Below are positions 10,062-19,816 of a stretch of DNA of 64,000 nt, one piece after another. The DNA lies in the NCBI GenBank assembly GCA_024703855.1, contig CP087965.1, positions 3,154,001 to 3,218,000 of the forward strand. The letters are read 5' to 3'. Made by a program: the position numbers and the translations under genes. Under the pieces are notes generated by a model. It was not told the DNA's origin. It did not search any database and saw nothing but the letters and a program-made list of their open reading frames with translations. Position 1 is the first letter of the stretch. Every line of letters begins with the position of its first letter. Source of the DNA: Polaromonas sp. P2-4. Its GTDB lineage: Bacteria > Pseudomonadota > Gammaproteobacteria > Burkholderiales > Burkholderiaceae_C.

Positions 10062-11733
10062 CAAGCCACCATCGCAGGGGTTTTGTCCGATTCATTCGGC
10101 GACGCCAGCCGCGGCACCGCATCGATCAGCTTGCGCGTGTACGCGTGCTTCGGATCGTTCAGCACCTTGTGCGTCTCGCCGTATTCCACGACCTCGCCGC
10201 GCTGCATCACGGCGATGTGGTCGCACATCTGGCCGGCCACGCGCAGGTCGTGCGTGATGAAGACCATGGCCAGCTGGAACTGCTCGCGCACCTGGGCGAA
10301 GAGCTCCAGCACCTGCGCCTGCACGGAGACGTCGAGCGCTGACACCGGCTCGTCGGCGACCAACAGTTCAGGCTGCATGGCCAGCGCGCGGGCGATGCCG
10401 ATGCGTTGCCGTTGCCCGCCCGAGAACTCGTGCGGATAGCGCTGCGCCGCATCGGCACCGAGGCCGACCAGGTTCAGCAGTTCCATGCGCGCGCCATTGC
10501 TTCGGTCTTGCTGATGCCCTGCGCGATCGGGCCACCGGCAATGGCCGCTCCGACACGATGGCGCGGGTTCAGCGACGCATACGGATCCTGAAACACCATC
10601 TGGATCTTGCCCGCCGCCTCGCGCCGGAAGGCTGCGCCCTGCGACAGGTTGTGGCCCTTGAAGAGGATGCGCCCGCTGTCGAACGGCGCGAGGCCGACCA
10701 GGCAACGGCCGACGCTCGACTTGCCCGAGCCCGATTCGCCCACCAGCCCCAGCGTTTCGCCGCGGCGCAATTCGAAGTTGATGTCTTTTGCCGCCTGCAC
10801 CGAGCGGGCGCGCTTGAAGAGGCCGTTGCCCGACTTGTAGGTCTTGCACAGGTCCTGCACCTGCAGCACCCGCAGCGCATCGTCGGTGGGCCCAATGCCA
10901 TGTCGGCGCTGCGCCTGGCCGTTGGGAATGGCGGCGATCAGCTTGCGCGTGTAGGGATGCTGTGGCGCGCGGAGCACTGCGCTCGCAGGCCCGGCCTCGA
11001 CGACCTTGCCGGTCTGCATCACCACCACGTGGTCCGCGATTTCCGACACCACGCCGAAGTCGTGCGTGATAAAGAGAACGGCCGTGCCGCGGCGCTGCTG
11101 CAGCTCGCGCACCAGCTTGAGGATCTGCGCCTGCGTCGTCACGTCGAGCGCGGTGGTCGGCTCGTCGGCGATCAGCAGCGCGGGCTCCAGCACCAGGGCG
11201 CAGGCGATCATCACGCGCTGGCGCTGGCCGCCCGACAGGCGGAACGGGTAGCTGTCGATGAGGAGCTCGGGGTCGGGCAGGCCAACGTCGGCCAGTGCGG
11301 CAAGAATGCGGCGCCGCTTCTCGGCAGCCGACACCGAGCCGTGCGCGTCAAACACTTCGCTGATTTGCTCGCCGATGCGCATCACGGGGTTCAGCGCCGA
11401 CATCGGCTCCTGGAACACCATGCCAATGCGCCGGCCGCGCAGCTCGCGCATCTGCGGCTCGGAAAGCGTCAGCAGATCGCGCCCTTCGAACAGGATCTTG
11501 CCGGCCACCGGCGCCACCTGCGGACGTGGCAGCAGGCCCATGACCGCGTTGGCGATCATCGACTTGCCCGAGCCCGATTCGCCGACGACGCACAGCGTCT
11601 GGCCCGGCAAGACGGAGAGTGTGGCGCCTTCGACGGCCAGCGCGCGGTCGGCGCCCTTGGGCAGGCAGATGCTCAGGCCGACGATGTCGAGCACGGCTTG
11701 CACCGGCTTCAGCGAAATCACGGTGGCGTTCAT
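10061..11733 (-). CDS. Dipeptide/oligopeptide-type ABC transporter, fused double ATPase (frameshifted)
   Basis: About 556 residues with two complete ATPase domains (DppD-like then DppF-like). Domain 1 has [17 protein letters not shown] and [12 protein letters not shown]; domain 2 has [30 protein letters not shown] and [12 protein letters not shown]. Each ends with the [16 protein letters not shown] signature of the Opp/Dpp group. A frameshift near 10485, between the two motifs of domain 2, breaks the reading frame (…[10 protein letters not shown] then stop in the first frame). SD-like GGAGG precedes the ATG at 11733, which overlaps the permease stop. It powers uptake together with the next three genes. 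Confidence 0.88.
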
Positions 11734-12578
11734 TTGCTCCTCCCATCGAGTCGTGTGTTGAGGCCATCATTGAGCCCTTCGCCCACGAGGTTGAGCGCAA
11801 GCACGGTCAGCACGATGGCCAGACCGGGGAACAGCGCCATCCACCAGGCCTGCCGCAGCACGGTGCGGGCCGAACCGACCATGTAACCCCAGCTCATCTG
11901 GTTCGGGTCGCCGAGGCCGAGGAAGCTCAGGCTCGACTCCAGCAGGATGGCCGTGGCCACCATCAGCGAGGCCATCACGATGATCGGCGACATGGCGTTG
12001 GGCAGGATCTGCGTGAGGATGATGCGCGGTGTCGACTGGCCGGCCAGCAGCGCGGCCTGCACGAAGTCGCGCTGGCGCAGCGTCAGGAACTCGCTGCGCA
12101 CCAGGCGCGCCACCGGCGGCCAGGACACGATGGCGATGGCCGCCACTATGGAGCCGACCGAGGGCTGGAAGATCGCGACCAGCACGATCGCCAGCGCAAA
12201 GCTCGGCACGGCCTGGAAGATCTCTGTGAAGCGCATCAGCGCCGCGTCGATCCAGCCGCCGAAGTAGCCGGCGATGGCGCCCAGCGTGACGCCGATCAGC
12301 AGTGCGACGACGGTGGACACCAGGCCGATCAGCAGCGAGATGCGCGCACCGTAGATGACGCCCGACATGATGTCGCGGCCCAGCGTGTCGGTGCCCATCG
12401 CAAAGCCGGGCTCGGTCCACGGGTGCAGGAAGGGTTGCTGCACCATGCCCCATGGATCGTTGGTGGCCATCCATGGGCCGAAGATCGCGACGATGGCCAC
12501 GATCACCAGCACGGCCATGCCGAGCACGGCACCCTTGTTGCGGCTGAATCGTTGCCCAAAAGGACTTTTAATCATCAT
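11730..12578 (-). CDS. ABC transporter permease, DppC type
   Basis: An intact 282-residue inner-membrane permease. The N-terminus has a short cytoplasmic segment and one membrane span, then the GTDTLGRDIMSGVIYGARISL signature of OppC/DppC proteins, several more spans and the ATP-coupling loop EFLTLRQRDFVQAALLAG. Two adjacent ATG codons (12578, 12575) follow a GGGAG ribosome site; the first is used. The stop overlaps the ATPase start. Confidence 0.9.
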   Translation of the reverse strand: MMIKSPFGQRFSRNKGAVLGMAVLVIVAIVAIFGPWMATNDPWGMVQQPFLHPWTEPGFAMGTDTLGRDIMSGVIYGARISLLIGLVSTVVALLIGVTLGAIAGYFGGWIDAALMRFTEIFQAVPSFALAIVLVAIFQPSVGSIVAAIAIVSWPPVARLVRSEFLTLRQRDFVQAALLAGQSTPRIILTQILPNAMSPIIVMASLMVATAILLESSLSFLGLGDPNQMSWGYMVGSARTVLRQAWWMALFPGLAIVLTVLALNLVGEGLNDGLNTRLDGRSK

Positions 12579-12590
12579 GTCAGGTCTCCC

Positions 12591-12655
12591 GCCGGGCCGC
12601 CCCAAGGGAGGCCTGCCCCTCGGGGGGCAGTGAACGTAGTGAGCGTGGGGGTCAT
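12591..12655. repeat. Short GC-rich palindromic intergenic repeat
   Basis: Sixty-five bases between the two permease genes form the pattern GCCGGGCCGCCCCAAGG...CCCCTCGGGGGGCAG...GAGCGTGGGGGTC. Related copies lie inside the dispersed repeats at 18284-18459 and 28374-28459. The arms can pair (CCCCTCGGGG), so an RNA hairpin within the operon transcript is possible. The type is familiar from Comamonadaceae intergenic regions (from memory). Confidence 0.65.
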
Positions 12656-13620
12656 AGCTCGATTCTCGGATCGACCAGCGTGTAGACGAGGTCGGTGATC
12701 AGGTTGAACAGCACCGCCATGGCCGCGGTGACCAGGAAGGCGCCAAGCAGCAGGCTGTAGTCACGCTGCAGCAGCGCGTCGAACATCAGGCGACCGATGC
12801 CGGGCCAGGCGAACACGGTCTCGGTCAGCACCGCGCCGCCGATCATTCCGCCGGCCTGGATGCCCGCCAGCGTGACCACCGGCAGCAAGGCGTTGCGCAG
12901 CACGTGGGCGCGCAGGATGCGGCCGGGCCGCACGCCCTTGGCGCGCGCCGTCTTGACGAAGTCCATCTGCGCCACGTCGAGCATGGCCGCGCGCGTCATG
13001 CGCGCATACACGGCCATGTAGAACAGCGCGAGCGTGAGCGCCGGCAGGAGCAGGTGCTTGGCAACATCCCAGGCCAGGGCCAGCCCCGTGAAGCCTGAGC
13101 CCACCGTGCTGAAGCCGAAGCCCGGCAGCCAGTCGAGCTGCACCGTGAACACCAGCACCGCCATCAGTGCGAGCCAGTAGAGCGGCGTGGCATAGAAGAT
13201 GAGCGCCACCACGGTGATGGAACTGTCGACCCACGTGCCCGCCCGGCGCGCCGACAGCGCGCCCAGCGTGACGCCGAACAGCAGCGACAGCACGAACGCT
13301 GCCCGTGAGCAGCAGCGTCGCGGGCAGCCGATCCATGATCAGCTTCAGCACGGGCTGCTGCTGACGGTAGGAAAAGCCGAGGTCCAACCGCACGACCTTG
13401 CCGACGTAGGTCGCCAGCTGGGTCGTGAGCGGCTGGTCCAGCCCGAACTGCGCGCGCAGCTGGGCGACGAACTGCGGGTCGGACGCGCCGGCCTCGCCGG
13501 CCAGCACCGAGACCGGGTCGCCCGGCAGCAGCGCACCAGCATGAAGTTGACGGTGGCGATCAGCAGGATCGCCACCAGACCCTGCAGCACGCGGGTCAGC
13601 ATGTACTGCGTGCGCCTCAT
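12652..13620 (-). CDS. ABC transporter permease, DppB type (frameshifted)
   Basis: About 322 residues. The N-terminal MRRTQYMLTRVLQGLVAILLIATVNFML is the first membrane span. It is followed by the usual PGDPV...LAGEAG segment with LRAQFGLDQPL, then four more spans and the coupling loop DFVKTARAKGVRPGRIL. Breaks near 13530 and 13305 divide the gene into three frames; each junction falls within conserved sequence, so a base-call cause is likely. A GAGGAG ribosome site precedes the ATG at 13620. Confidence 0.85.
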
Positions 13621-13657
13621 GGGCAGCTCCTCGGGCTGGGCGGGTGCGTGCAGGACA

Positions 13658-15224
13658 TCATGCGATCGACGCGGTGCTCAGGCTGTCGTTCAGGCCGATG
13701 CCGGAGCTGATGAGGTTGCTGAGCTTGCTGCGGTAGAGCGTCGGAAAATTGATCTCGTACAGCCAGGCCACCGGCACTTCGTCCAGCAGGATCTTCTGCG
13801 CCTGCAGATAGATCGCGCGGCGCTTCTCTGGATCGGCTTCTTTCGCGCCGGCGTCGAACAGTGCGTCGACCTTCGGGTTGGAATAGCCCTCGACGTTGTT
13901 GAACGGCGAGCCCTTGGCGATGTTGGCGGTGGTGTAGTTGCGCGCCACGCCCAGCGCCGGGTCGCCGTACTGGTAGACATAGGTGAACGCCAGGTCGTAG
14001 TCCCACTCGTTGAGCTTCTGGTTCCAGCCGGCCACGTCGGTCGCGACCATCTCGATCTTCACGCCGACCTGGGCCAGGTTCTGACGCAGGATTTCGGCCG
14101 AGCGCGACCAGGTTTCGCCGTAGGGCAGCGGCAGCATGCGCAGCGTTTCGCCCTTGTAGCCGGCTTCGGCCAAGAGCTTTTTGGCGGTCTCGACATTGCG
14201 CGGGTACTTGGCGACATCGGTGCTGTGGAACTTGATGTTGCTGTTGAACGGGCCGGTGGCGGGCTTGGCGAAGCCTTGCCAGGCCACTTTGCAGATAGCC
14301 TCGCGGTCGATCGCGAACATCATGGCCTGACGGAACTTGACGTTGTCCATCGGCGCCTTGCGGTTGTTGATCCACAGCCAGGCGTGCGGCGCGAAGAACT
14401 CCCAGCCCTTGGTCGTGACCGCAGCACCCGGCAGTTTCGCCAGGCGAAGCACGTCGAAGTATTCGACCGCGCCGCCGGGCACCAGGTCGATCTTGCCCGA
14501 CTCGAAGGCGGCCGCGCGAAGCTGCATCGGGGATGATGTGGAAGTAAACGCTGTCGACCAGTGGCACGCCCTTGACGTGGTACTTGTCGTTGGCCACCAA
14601 CTGGATGTAGGAACCCTTGACCCATTCCTTGAACTTGAAGGGGCCGGTGCCGATCGGCGTGGCGTTGGCCGGGTTGGTGGCGAAGTCCGTGCCTTCGTAA
14701 ATGTGCTTGGGCACCATCGGCATGCTGCCGACCTCGAAGATGCCGAGGAACGGGCCGAACGGGTACTTGAGCTTGAACTCGACCGTCAGCGGGTCGATGG
14801 CCTTGATGCTTTCGACCGAAGCCAGGTTGGCGCGCAGGCGTGCATGCGTCTTGCGCAGAAACACATCGGCCGAGAACACCACGTCGGCGGCCGTGAAGGG
14901 CTTGCCGTCATGCCACAGCACACCGGGCTTGAGCTTGAAGGTGAAGAGCGTGCCTTCCTTGTTCGAGGTCCACGAGGTCGCCAGACCCGGCAGCGGGTTG
15001 ATCTTCTCGTCGTAGCGCAGCAGGCCTTCGTAGATGTTGCCTGCGATCAGCTGCGTGGGGGCGTTTTGCGTGATGCCCATCATCAACCCCGGCGGCTCGG
15101 GCTGAACGACGGCGTTGATCACGCCGCCCTTCTTGCCGGCGGCCAGCAGGTGCAGGGGCACACCGGCCAGCGTCAGGCCGGTGGCGGCAGCGGCACCCAT
15201 TTGAATGAGGTTGCGACGTTTCAT
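13658..15224 (-). CDS. Extracellular solute-binding protein, family 5 (frameshifted)
   Basis: About 521 residues of a DppA/OppA-like periplasmic binding protein. It starts MKRRNLIQMGAAAATGLTLAG, a signal peptide with a twin-arginine-like n-region, so Tat export is possible. Conserved blocks are IAGNIYEGLLRYDE, LKPGVLWHDGKPFTAADVVFS and, late, LWINNRKAPMDNVKFRQAM. One break near 14525 separates N- and C-terminal lobes. An AAGGAG ribosome site precedes ATG 15224. It should define the substrate range of the operon: peptides or peptide-like amides. Confidence 0.88.
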
Positions 15225-15275
15225 GAGAGGAACTCCTTGTGGCTCGATCGGGGTTGAGGGAAGCAGGGGGAAGAA

Positions 15276-16067
15276 TCAATCGCGGAAGGACGTGGCAGCG
15301 ACGGGCTCCAGCCGCTGCAGCAGCGCGCGCCATTCCGCGCGTCCGGGTCCGGCAGGCCGGGCAGGCGGTTGGTGTCGCCGCTCTCGTACTGCTGCGCTGT
15401 TTTTTTCGCAGACCTCGTGCGGGACGGGGTACACCGGCGAGCCGCTGGACTGGATCGCCACCTGCACCCGGCAGGCGCGCTCCAGGTTGAGCATCAGGAT
15501 GAACGCCTCCGCGACGGTGCGCCCCAGCGTCACCAGGCCGTGGTTGCGCAGGATGAGCGCACGCGCCGTCGGGCCCAGGTCGGCGACCAGGCGCTCGCGC
15601 TCACCCGCGTCGAGCGCGATGCCTTCGAAGTCGTGGTAGACGACGCGTTTGTAGAACTGCAGCGCCCACTGGTTGCAAGGCTGCAGGCCGCCAGCCAGCG
15701 ACGACACCGCCACGCCCCCCACCGTGTGGGTGTGCAGCACACAGGCGGCATCGTGGCGCGCCGCGTGCACCGCGCTGTGGATGGTGAAGCCGGCCGGGTT
15801 CACGTCGTAGGGCGAGTCATCCAGGATGCGGCCTTCGAGATCGATCTTGACCAGCGACGACGCCGTGATGTCGCGAAACAGCATTCCGAAGGGGTTGATC
15901 AGGAACTGGTCATGGGCGCCGGGAACACGCGCGGAAATGTGCGTGTAGATGCTGTCGTCCATGCCGTAGAGCGCCACCAACCGGTAGGCGGCGGCTAAAT
16001 CCTCGCGCACCTGGCGCTCGGCATCGGACATTGGTGCGGCCTTTCGGTCCACTGCGTGCAACTGCAT
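15276..16067 (-). CDS. Class II aldolase/adducin-family protein
   Basis: A 263-residue protein and first gene of the long minus-strand operon. The metal-binding HTHTVGG and the late RNHGLVTLG are the class II aldolase/ribulose-5-phosphate epimerase family signatures, with the upstream INPFGMLFRDITASSLVKID block. Residues about 215-240 are read in the wrong frame: an extra A in a seven-base A-run near 15402 and a lost G near 15335 compensate each other. In the restored frame this stretch reads TAQQYESGDTNRLPGLPDPD. AAAGGA precedes the ATG at 16067. It may cleave or decarboxylate a hydroxylated intermediate. Confidence 0.8.
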   Translation of the reverse strand: MQLHAVDRKAAPMSDAERQVREDLAAAYRLVALYGMDDSIYTHISARVPGAHDQFLINPFGMLFRDITASSLVKIDLEGRILDDSPYDVNPAGFTIHSAVHAARHDAACVLHTHTVGGVAVSSLAGGLQPCNQWALQFYKRVVYHDFEGIALDAGERERLVADLGPTARALILRNHGLVTLGRTVAEAFILMLNLERACRVQVAIQSSGSPVYPVPHEVCEKNSAAVRERRHQPPARPAGPGRAEWRALLQRLEPVAATSFRD

Positions 16068-16120
16068 ATCTCGTTTCCTTTGTAAGGCGCGGCTTGAGCG
16101 CGCCGGTGCTGTTTCAGGCG

Positions 16121-16149
16121 ATTCTTGTTGGAATACTGTCGACAGTCAA
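16121..16149 (-). promoter_or_regulatory. Putative operon promoter with 12-base palindromic operator
   Basis: On the minus strand TTGACT (16149-16144) and AAGAAT (16126-16121) are 17 bases apart, a plausible -35/-10 pair. The spacer contains the perfect palindrome ACTGTCGACAGT at 16135-16146. Its TGTCGACA core is the kind of two-fold site bound by FCD-type GntR regulators, and one is encoded in this operon. It lies about 55-80 bases upstream of the first gene start. Binding is inference. Confidence 0.5.
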
Positions 16150-16549
16150 CATATAAAATCTCAAGCAATTTTCGGGCCAAAAATGTCGTTACCTCCTTCC
16201 GATAGTCGTGAAAGTGTGCAAGTACATCGAATGCAGGCCGCATGGCTACTGGATCTACAGGGATGAAGGGGGTCCAGTTTTTTCTTTTTGGACCTGGCGA
16301 GCTGGCTCCGGCGTGCGCTTCAGCAGTACGCAGCGGTGCACCAGTCAGGTGTCTTTGCACCATTGCGCACTCGCACTGGGCAAGCGGGGTGATTCACGTA
16401 TTCGAACGGTGCAGTCCCGGCAATAGGTGCATGACGACCTTCCGCACCGACTTCTCTACCCTTCCTCCCTCCCTCCAGGTCCTTGCCACCCTCATCGGCT
16501 TGGCTACACACAGATGAAGATGACGCCGATCCAGGCGTCCAGCCTGCCG
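16150..16549. other. Gap without a recognised gene
   Basis: About 400 bases upstream of the putA remnant. Short open frames exist on both strands, but none has a recognisable motif. A GGTCCA/TGGACC inverted repeat flanks a T-rich stretch near 16270-16295. It looks like decayed sequence between region 1 and region 2. Confidence 0.4.
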
Positions 16550-16830
16550 GTTCATCCAGTGTGCTGGCCACCGACGTCGGCCCGGTGATTGACCGCGAGG
16601 CCTTTGACAACATCCAGAACCACCTGCAACGGCTGAGTTCAACATCAAAAGTGCTCTCAGCCCATAAAGGGCGGGCGCAAGAGGCTCCTGATTTAATAGC
16701 GAACAGCATTGCGCCCGCGGCCTTTGAGGTCAGCAGCCTGGCCGCATTACCTGTACCGCTTCTCGCGGAGCAGACGGTGACCGTCAACACCACGGCGGCG
16801 GGTGGCAACGCGGCGCTGCTGGCAGGGTGA
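16550..16830 (+). pseudogene. putA: putA remnant (P5C dehydrogenase part plus C-terminus)
   Basis: Two separate PutA pieces are joined in one frame. The first, VLATDVGPVIDREAFDNI, is the conserved aldehyde dehydrogenase-domain stretch of PutA. The second, ending at 16830, is LLAEQTVTVNTTAAGGNAALLAG, the C-terminal tail also seen at the window start. Roughly 300 residues that should separate them are missing, replaced by a non-coding-looking stretch (about 16640-16740). It is a decayed, internally deleted copy. Confidence 0.7.
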
Positions 16831-16834
16831 GCGC

Positions 16835-18044
16835 TCAGGCCGCCAGCGCCTTGAGCAGTCCGCTCCACGAAAAAGCTCGCCGGGGTCGCCTGACTCGGCC
16901 AACAGCTCCTCCAGCTGCGCCTTGACGTATCGTCCGCGGCGCGCGGGCGGTGATGAAATCGCAGGCCACCGGGTAGGACAGCCACTGCTGCGCCGTCTCA
17001 TAGGCAGCGAAGCGGGGCGCCAGGGCCTCGGCCAGCGATTGCTGGTAAGCCGGGCCGAGTGTCGTGGCGGTGAGCTTGCCGCTGAAGAAGTCAAAGGCGT
17101 GCTCGGCGGCGAGTATCCCGGTTTCCAATGCCTTGCCAATGCCTTCGCCGCTGAACGAGTAGGTGCTGCCCGCCGCCTCGCCAGCGACCAGCAGGCCGGG
17201 GCGTGCCAGGCGCGCGCCTTTCAGTGCTGTGCGCAGCGGCGCCCCCTTGAGCTCTCCCAGCGGCTCCGCTTCGGCGAGCAGCTGGCGCGCCAGGGGGAAG
17301 CGCTCCACGAAGGATGCAAACACCTGCCGCACGTTCCCGACGGCGGGACGGCGTGGCGCATCGAAGAAGTAGCCGGCGCCGACATTGAACACGCCGTTCG
17401 GGCCGGGAAAAATCCAGCCGTAGCCGGGGCAGATGCTGCGGTCGAAGGAAATGCACAGGGCGTCGAGTTCGCGCGCCAGCGTTTCGCTGCGGAAATAGCC
17501 GCGCACGGCGATCCCGCTCGCTTCCTTACGTTCGCATATGCCGGCGAGTTCCAGCGGCGGCGCTGGCGGCGCCGGTGGCGAGCAGCAAGAGCTCGGCGCG
17601 AATGGCGGTCTCGGCGCGGTTCCCGGGCGCTTTGAAGCAGGCGCCGCACAGGGTGCCGTCCGATTCCATGAAGCGGGCAAGGCGCAACGGCGCAAGAAAC
17701 CTCGCCCCGGCCGCCACCGCGGCACCGCGCAGCGCATTGTCGAGCCGCAGCCGCGGCAGGCTGGCGAGTTGGCCGTCGAGTTCCACATGGCTGCCGTTGG
17801 GCGAGAAAACGCGCATGTGTTGCAGCGGCCGTGCCGCCGACAGCAGCTCGCGCGCCAAGCCGAGCCTGTCCAGTGCCCGCAGCGCGTCGGGGATGAGCGC
17901 GTCGCCGCACACCTTGTCGCGCGGGAAGCGGGACTGGTCTACCAGAATCGTGTCGATTCCCGCCCGCGCCAGCGTCATCGCCGCAGCGCAGCCGGCCGGA
18001 CCGGCGCCTATGACCAGGACTTGCGCCGCGTGATCGGAATTCAC
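16835..18044 (-). CDS. Geranylgeranyl reductase-family FAD-dependent oxidoreductase (frameshifted)
   Basis: About 402 residues. N-terminal dinucleotide-binding motif VLVIGAGPAGCAAA, then FPRDKVCGDALIP typical of geranylgeranyl reductase/halogenase-like flavoproteins, WIFPGPNGVFNVGAGY in the middle and GEAAGSTYSFSGEGIGKALETG as the second FAD motif. GTG at 18044 is preferred because GGGAGG lies seven bases upstream. A break near 17545 splits the gene. A second, compensated pair of breaks (about 16940 and 16865) scrambles 20 codons near the end, restored as RGRYVKAQLEELLAES in the other frame. Natural substrate unknown; such enzymes reduce isoprenoid chains of lipids or quinones. Confidence 0.8.
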
Positions 18045-18214
18045 CTCGTTGCCTCCCGTCAAAGATGCAGGATTTCCGCTTTACGTTTGGTCTCGAGTTG
18101 AATGGTAGCCCGAATAGTCGGTTCGGTCATGAGCCCTTTCATCGCCTCGGCGAGCGCTTGAACCATGATGGGCCTCGCAGACGTCGCGAATAGCCGGCCC
18201 GTTATCTCGCGCAA

Positions 18215-18476
18215 ACCAGGTTTCGACAACGGGAATCGGCGCTTGCCGGATGGGCCAACGGCTACCATACTTGCACTAAGGCGCCGCCGGGCCGCCCCAA
18301 GGCGACTGCGACCCCCTTGGGGCATCCTTCGATACCTCAGGACGAACGGAGAACGGGGCGTGGAGGCCAATTTTCCGACGGGCCGCCCCTAGGAAAATTA
18401 GCCCCCTCGGGGGGCAGCGCAGCACACGAAGTGGCAAGCGTGGGGGCCCTATTCTGGCGGTTGAATTTTCTATCTG
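18215..18476. repeat. Dispersed repeat copy A, interrupted by an inserted short repeat
   Basis: The outer element runs ACCAGGTTTCG...CTTGCACTAAGGCG and resumes GTTGAATTTTCT. Positions 18284-18459 are an insertion of the GC-rich palindromic repeat type, here apparently two partial copies. The same outer element is uninterrupted at 22297 and 25901 and interrupted again at 28305. All copies have the same orientation and three lie just upstream of plus-strand genes. Confidence 0.8.
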
Positions 18477-18501
18477 TGGTGGCCGGAAGGAGAGGAATGC
18501 A

Positions 18502-19581
18502 ATGGACTACCCGGGACGCTATTGGCACATGCTCGATGACGGTCGCATCCAGTGCGACCTCTGTCCGCGCGACTGCCGGCTGCACGAGGGCCAGCGCGGC
18601 GCCTGTTTCGTGCGTCAGCGCATCGACGACCGGATGGTGCTCACCACCTACGGCCGCAGCTCGGGCTTTTGCATCGACCCGATCGAGAAGAAACCGCTCA
18701 ACCACTTTTATCCGGGATCGAGCGTATTTTCCTTCGGCACCGCCGGCTGCAACCTCGCCTGCAAGTTCTGCCAGAACTGGGATATCTCCAAGTCGCGCGA
18801 GATGGACACGCTGATGGACCAGGCGAGCCCCGAGACGATCGCGCGCACCGCGGCCCGGCTCGGCTGCAAGAGCGTCGCCTTCACCTACAACGACCCGGTG
18901 ATCTTCGCCGAATACGCGATGGACGCGGCCGACGCCTGCCACGAGCAGGGACTCGCCGCCGTCGCGGTCACCGCCGGCTATATCCATGACCAGCCGCGAC
19001 GCGAGTTCTACGCCAAGATGGATGCGGCCAACGTCGACCTGAAGGGCTTCACCGACGATTTCTACTTCCGCCTGTGCGGGGCCAGGCTGCAGCCGGTGCT
19101 CGACACGCTGGTTTATCTCAGGCACGAGACCGAGGTCTGGTTCGAGATCACGACCTTGCTGATCCCCGGCAAGAACGATTCGGACCCGGAGATCGAGGCC
19201 GAATGCCGCTGGATAGCGCGCGAGCTCGGTACCGATGTGCCGCTGCATTTCACCGCCTTCCATCCGGATTACAAGATGATGGACACGCCGCCGACACCGC
19301 CGGCGACGCTCACGCGGGCGCGCGAGATCGCGCTCGTCAACGGCCTGCAGTATGTCTATACCGGCAATGTGCTGCACGACCTCGAGGGCGGCACCACCTT
19401 CTGCCACGGCTGCGGCGAACCGCTGATCGTGCGCGACTGGCACGAGATCCTCGCCTACGAAGTGACCGCCAGCGGCCGCTGCGGCCACTGCGGCACGGCG
19501 ATCCCCGGCCGCTACGCGGCTTTCTCCGGCCCGTTCGGCCGGCGGCGGATCCCGGTGCGCGTGCATGCACAAACGGCGTGA
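18502..19581 (+). CDS. amrS: AmmeMemoRadiSam-type radical SAM enzyme
   Basis: An intact 359-residue protein. The radical SAM cluster motif is CNLACKFCQNWDIS at about residues 85-98; an N-terminal CDLCPRDC block and a C-terminal pair of CxxC motifs (CHGCG and CGHCG) suggest an extra metal site typical of this family. AGGAGAGG precedes the ATG. Family members usually sit beside AmrA (AMMECR1) and AmrB (Memo) genes; neither is present here, so it appears as an orphan. The reaction of the system is not established. Confidence 0.88.
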   Translation: MDYPGRYWHMLDDGRIQCDLCPRDCRLHEGQRGACFVRQRIDDRMVLTTYGRSSGFCIDPIEKKPLNHFYPGSSVFSFGTAGCNLACKFCQNWDISKSREMDTLMDQASPETIARTAARLGCKSVAFTYNDPVIFAEYAMDAADACHEQGLAAVAVTAGYIHDQPRREFYAKMDAANVDLKGFTDDFYFRLCGARLQPVLDTLVYLRHETEVWFEITTLLIPGKNDSDPEIEAECRWIARELGTDVPLHFTAFHPDYKMMDTPPTPPATLTRAREIALVNGLQYVYTGNVLHDLEGGTTFCHGCGEPLIVRDWHEILAYEVTASGRCGHCGTAIPGRYAAFSGPFGRRRIPVRVHAQTA

Positions 19582-19688
19582 GGCCGGCGCTTCAAGGTTC
19601 CGAGTGAAAGCATGCGGCAATAACAGCTCACGGCAGACCCCGACACCGCTGATCGGCAGTGCAAATGGCCAGCCCAGCGGCTGCGAGA

Positions 19689-19816
19689 ATGAACTCGCCA
19701 TCGTGCCCGGCGCCTCCCACCTGTTCGAGGAGCCCGGCACGCTCGAGCAAGCGGCGCACCACGCCGTGCACTGGTTCAGCCAGGCGGCGCCCCAGGATCC
19801 CCGCGCAGCAGGCTGA
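19689..19816 (+). pseudogene. 3' fragment of an alpha/beta hydrolase (dienelactone hydrolase-like)
   Basis: The C-terminal stretch ELAIVPGASHLFEEPGTLEQ contains the His-bearing end typical of small hydrolases often fused or adjacent to phosphoribosyltransferases. No N-terminal part is present upstream. Its end overlaps the convergent phosphoribosyltransferase gene. Confidence 0.55.

Noticed and set aside
16330..16400. TGCACCA/GGTGTC-like half-sites resembling NtrC boxes
   Set aside because: Spacing is irregular and no sigma-54 promoter or intact gene follows; it precedes only a putA remnant.
18059..18370. Open frame with SASMVAVGPSGKRRFP-type sequence (also near 22.3, 25.9 and 28.3 kb)
   Set aside because: This peptide is simply the translation of the dispersed repeat on the minus strand; it has no start or context of its own.
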